Part shown: positions 62,348 to 64,000 of the stretch, in pieces
How the letters are laid out: the number at the start of each line of letters is the position of its first letter
How positions within the stretch are numbered: position 1 is the first letter of the stretch
Assembly (NCBI RefSeq): GCF_000347635.1
Contig: NC_020514.1
Location: 2,356,001-2,420,000 of the forward strand
Length of the DNA stretch: 64,000 nucleotides
From: Paraglaciecola psychrophila 170
GTDB lineage: Bacteria > Pseudomonadota > Gammaproteobacteria > Enterobacterales > Alteromonadaceae
Direction: 5' to 3'
Notes under the pieces: generated by a model
Database searches by the model: none
The model's input: only the letters and a program-made list of their open reading frames with translations
What the model was told of the DNA's origin: nothing
Program-made: the position numbers and the translations under genes

Positions 62348-62917
62348 ATGTTGACTATTCCTAATATCATTACCATGGTCAGAGTGTTCCTTATCCCTGT
62401 TGTTGTTTTCGGTCTATTCTCTACATTGGAAAATGGCGCCACCAGCTGGTTGCATTTATATTCTGGTTTGCAGCCATTACCGATTGGTTTGACGGTTACC
62501 TAGCGCGAAAGTTAAATCAGACCACCGCATTTGGTGCCTTTTTGGATCCCGTAGCTGACAAACTGATTGTGGCAGCCGCTTTACTATTAATTACACATAG
62601 CTACGAGACGCCTTGGATAACCGTACCCGCTATTTTACTAATGTCCCGAGAAATCTATATCTCAGCGTTAAGAGGATGGAGTGGGACATCAGGGCAAAAC
62701 AAGACCTAGTTAAAGTAACCGTTCATAGGCAATTCAAAAATATGGGGCAAATGCTAGGCTTAATTTGTTTACTTGCAGGAATGGGATTATTTAATGGGGG
62801 TACAAATATATTGGTGTCCATGGGATAAAATTTGTTTGTAATTCGCGGCAATCTTGTCTATCTGGTCAATGGTGGGTTATACAAGAGCCGGCATGGGACG
62901 ACCAGAAAAATTCATAA
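62348..62917 (+). pseudogene. pgsA: CDP-diacylglycerol-glycerol-3-phosphate 3-phosphatidyltransferase, broken by several frameshifts
   Basis: PgsA makes phosphatidylglycerol phosphate and is normally essential. The start MLTIPNIITMVRVFLIPVV is intact. Inserting a base near 62457 recovers DGYLARKLNQTTAFGAFLDP, then VADK, the complete CDP-alcohol phosphotransferase motif. Further shifts occur near 62670, 62725-62735, 62795, 62835 and 62890, before WDDQKNS and the stop at 62915. At least five indels in 570 bases is a higher rate than elsewhere here. The position between uvrC and the Gly-Cys-Leu tRNAs is the conserved one. Either this stretch is poorly sequenced or the gene is decayed with another copy elsewhere. 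Confidence 0.85.
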
Positions 62918-63133
62918 AGTATTGAACAATATTCTCCTTTTGTGCAAATGTAGCGCGTTTAAGTCAAAATTCAGGCAGTCAGTTCAAAAACCTAATTTTT
63001 GTGGTTGACACATTAAACTTTGAATGTAGAATGCGGTTTCAGATTTAGGCAGCAAGCAGAACATCGTATAGCAACTTAAATCAGAAACAAGGATTGTAGA
63101 GTTTTTAAGTGTAGGGATTACACAGTAAACAAA

Positions 63134-63208
63134 GCGGGAATAGCTCAGTGGTAGAGCACAACCTTGCCAAGGTTGGGGTCGCGAGTTCGAATCTCGTTTC
63201 CCGCTCCA
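63134..63208 (+). tRNA. glyW: tRNA-Gly (GCC anticodon)
   Basis: The acceptor GCGGGAA pairs with TTCCCGC, followed by T and CCA. The anticodon loop reads TTGCCAA (GCC), and the T arm is GCGAGTTCGAATCTCGT. It is first of a Gly-Cys-Leu tRNA cluster downstream of pgsA, as in E. coli. Confidence 0.97.
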
Positions 63209-63251
63209 ATTTCTTCTAATAAGAAATTGGGAATAAGATATTTAGCGGAAC

Positions 63252-63325
63252 GGCGGAATGGCAGATTGGCTATGCAGCGGATTGCAAATCCGTGTATCTC
63301 GGTTCGACTCCGGGTTCCGCCTCCA
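63252..63325 (+). tRNA. cysT: tRNA-Cys (GCA anticodon)
   Basis: The acceptor GGCGGAA pairs with TTCCGCC, then T and CCA. The anticodon stem-loop GCGGATTGCAAATCCGT reads GCA and is identical in form to E. coli tRNA-Cys. Confidence 0.97.
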
Positions 63326-63371
63326 AATATTTTATCTATACCAGCTTGTATTTATACAAGTACCCCCCGTT

Positions 63372-63458
63372 GCCCGGGTGGTGAAATTGGTAGACACAAG
63401 GGATTTAAAATCCCTCGTTCGTAAGGACGTGCCGGTTCAAGTCCGGCCCCGGGCACCA
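63372..63458 (+). tRNA. leuZ: tRNA-Leu (UAA anticodon)
   Basis: The acceptor GCCCGGG pairs with CCCGGGC, then ACCA. The anticodon loop ATTTAAAAT reads UAA, and a long variable arm (CGTTCGTAAGGACG) confirms the leucine class II type. Confidence 0.97.
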
Positions 63459-63639
63459 TTTATTGACTTAGTTAAATCAATAAATACAAAATCAAAACTT
63501 TTCTAGTCATATTTATATACTTAACCAATTTCTTAATTTTAAAGATATGTACCTAACTTATTATTATCCATAATTTCTCTTCACAGAATTTTCTCGGGTC
63601 AATTATTTATATTGCCTTTTGAGGATTGGATTTAAAAGC

Positions 63640-63790
63640 ATGCGTTACCGCTTACAGTCATCCGTTTTTTTTCACACAGCATCCATGTTAAATGACTTAC
63701 TTTTTTCCTACAGCAGCAAAAGTAAGCAAAAAATGCCGCTCGAGTACAATGCCCTTCATCCAACTATTACGGCCATTTAGCAGGTCTCGC
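63640..63790 (-). repeat. Dispersed intergenic repeat, copy 6 (partial)
   Basis: It aligns with copy 3: GCATGCGTTACCGCTTACAGTC, the ACTTACTTTTT / AAAAGTAAGC hairpin followed by AAAAAATGCCGCTCG, and a GCAGGTC block. The CCGCGCGGCG core is lost. I see no gene in 63459-64000. Confidence 0.6.
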
Positions 63791-63915
63791 TGCGCCAATA
63801 ACTGATTTAGTGCCCCTACGTCTGTTTTCCTGCCTTTAAAGTCTTAGTAAAACATTTATCGCAGTACTGTTTTTCGTAACATTCAGACTTAATTGTTTTT
63901 TATAAGCTTGCTGCA

Positions 63916-63963
63916 ATGGGTGTCTCAATAAGTATCTTTTTATGGGTGTCTCAATAAGTATCT
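63916..63963 (+). repeat. Two direct copies of a 22-base motif
   Basis: ATGGGTGTCTCAATAAGTAT recurs at 63916 and 63942, and a shorter TCTCAATAAGT copy follows. Related sequences lie at 46878 (GATGGGTGTCTCTATAA) and, inverted, at 3166-3180. Confidence 0.75.
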
Positions 63964-64000
63964 CAATAAGTCCTCAACACCAAAGAATACGAGGTATAGG

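Noticed and set aside
63916..63970. CRISPR or iteron array
   Set aside because: Only two full copies with a four-base gap and no associated replication or cas gene.

Overview
The window looks like a chromosomal segment of a marine gammaproteobacterium of the Alteromonadales (Glaciecola/Paraglaciecola-like). This is inferred from gene order, not from a database search. The supporting blocks are purM-purN, DUF2066-hda-DUF2069-wrbA-arsC-bepA, perM-bcp-gcvR-dapA-bamC-purC, nrdA-nrdB-yfaE, ubiG-gph beside gyrA-serC-aroA-cmk-rpsA-ihfB-lapAB-pyrF, ald beside lrp-ftsK-lolA-rarA-crcB-serS, tusDCBE-yccA, and uvrY-uvrC-pgsA with tRNA-Gly/Cys/Leu. The DNA is AT-rich and most of the window is core housekeeping genome.

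Layout: (1) 1-3160 is the tail of a chromosomal-integron cassette array. Four single-gene cassettes (esterase, MAPEG-like membrane protein, Asp/Glu racemase family, unknown membrane protein) all point the same way. Each internal boundary is an attC-like palindrome whose R'' box is complementary to the first bases of the same cassette. The integrase is not in the window and would lie to the left. (2) 3280-3660 is a copy of a dispersed intergenic repeat. (3) 3712-45226 is core genome: fatty-acid oxidation, purine synthesis, replication control, envelope biogenesis, dNTP synthesis, gyrase, aromatic amino acids, ribosomal protein S1, LPS regulation and chromosome segregation. (4) 45227-52497, between serS and tusE, is an accessory island. 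It holds a diverged, truncated second serS copy, several copies of the dispersed repeat, a 1266-residue SIR2-domain protein (candidate anti-phage NADase) and a decayed ParE-type toxin-antitoxin pair that simple ORF calling misses. (5) 52498-63458 returns to core genome: tRNA thiolation, a BAX-inhibitor-like membrane protein, tRNA-Ser, nhaR, an HPF-like protein, a flavin oxidase with a TetR regulator, uvrY-uvrC-pgsA and three tRNAs. (6) 63459-64000 is another repeat-bearing intergenic stretch.

A striking quality signal runs through the core. purM, bepA, gyrA and yccA are each split by a one-base change in or beside a homopolymer, and pgsA carries at least five indels. Because gyrA and pgsA are normally essential, most of these are best read as sequence errors, and the genes are annotated here as single loci.

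Regulatory sites supported by sequence are a pair of NrdR-box-like sites upstream of nrdA, an Lrp-like site between ald and lrp, a palindromic operator in front of the TetR gene, and a set of intrinsic terminators.
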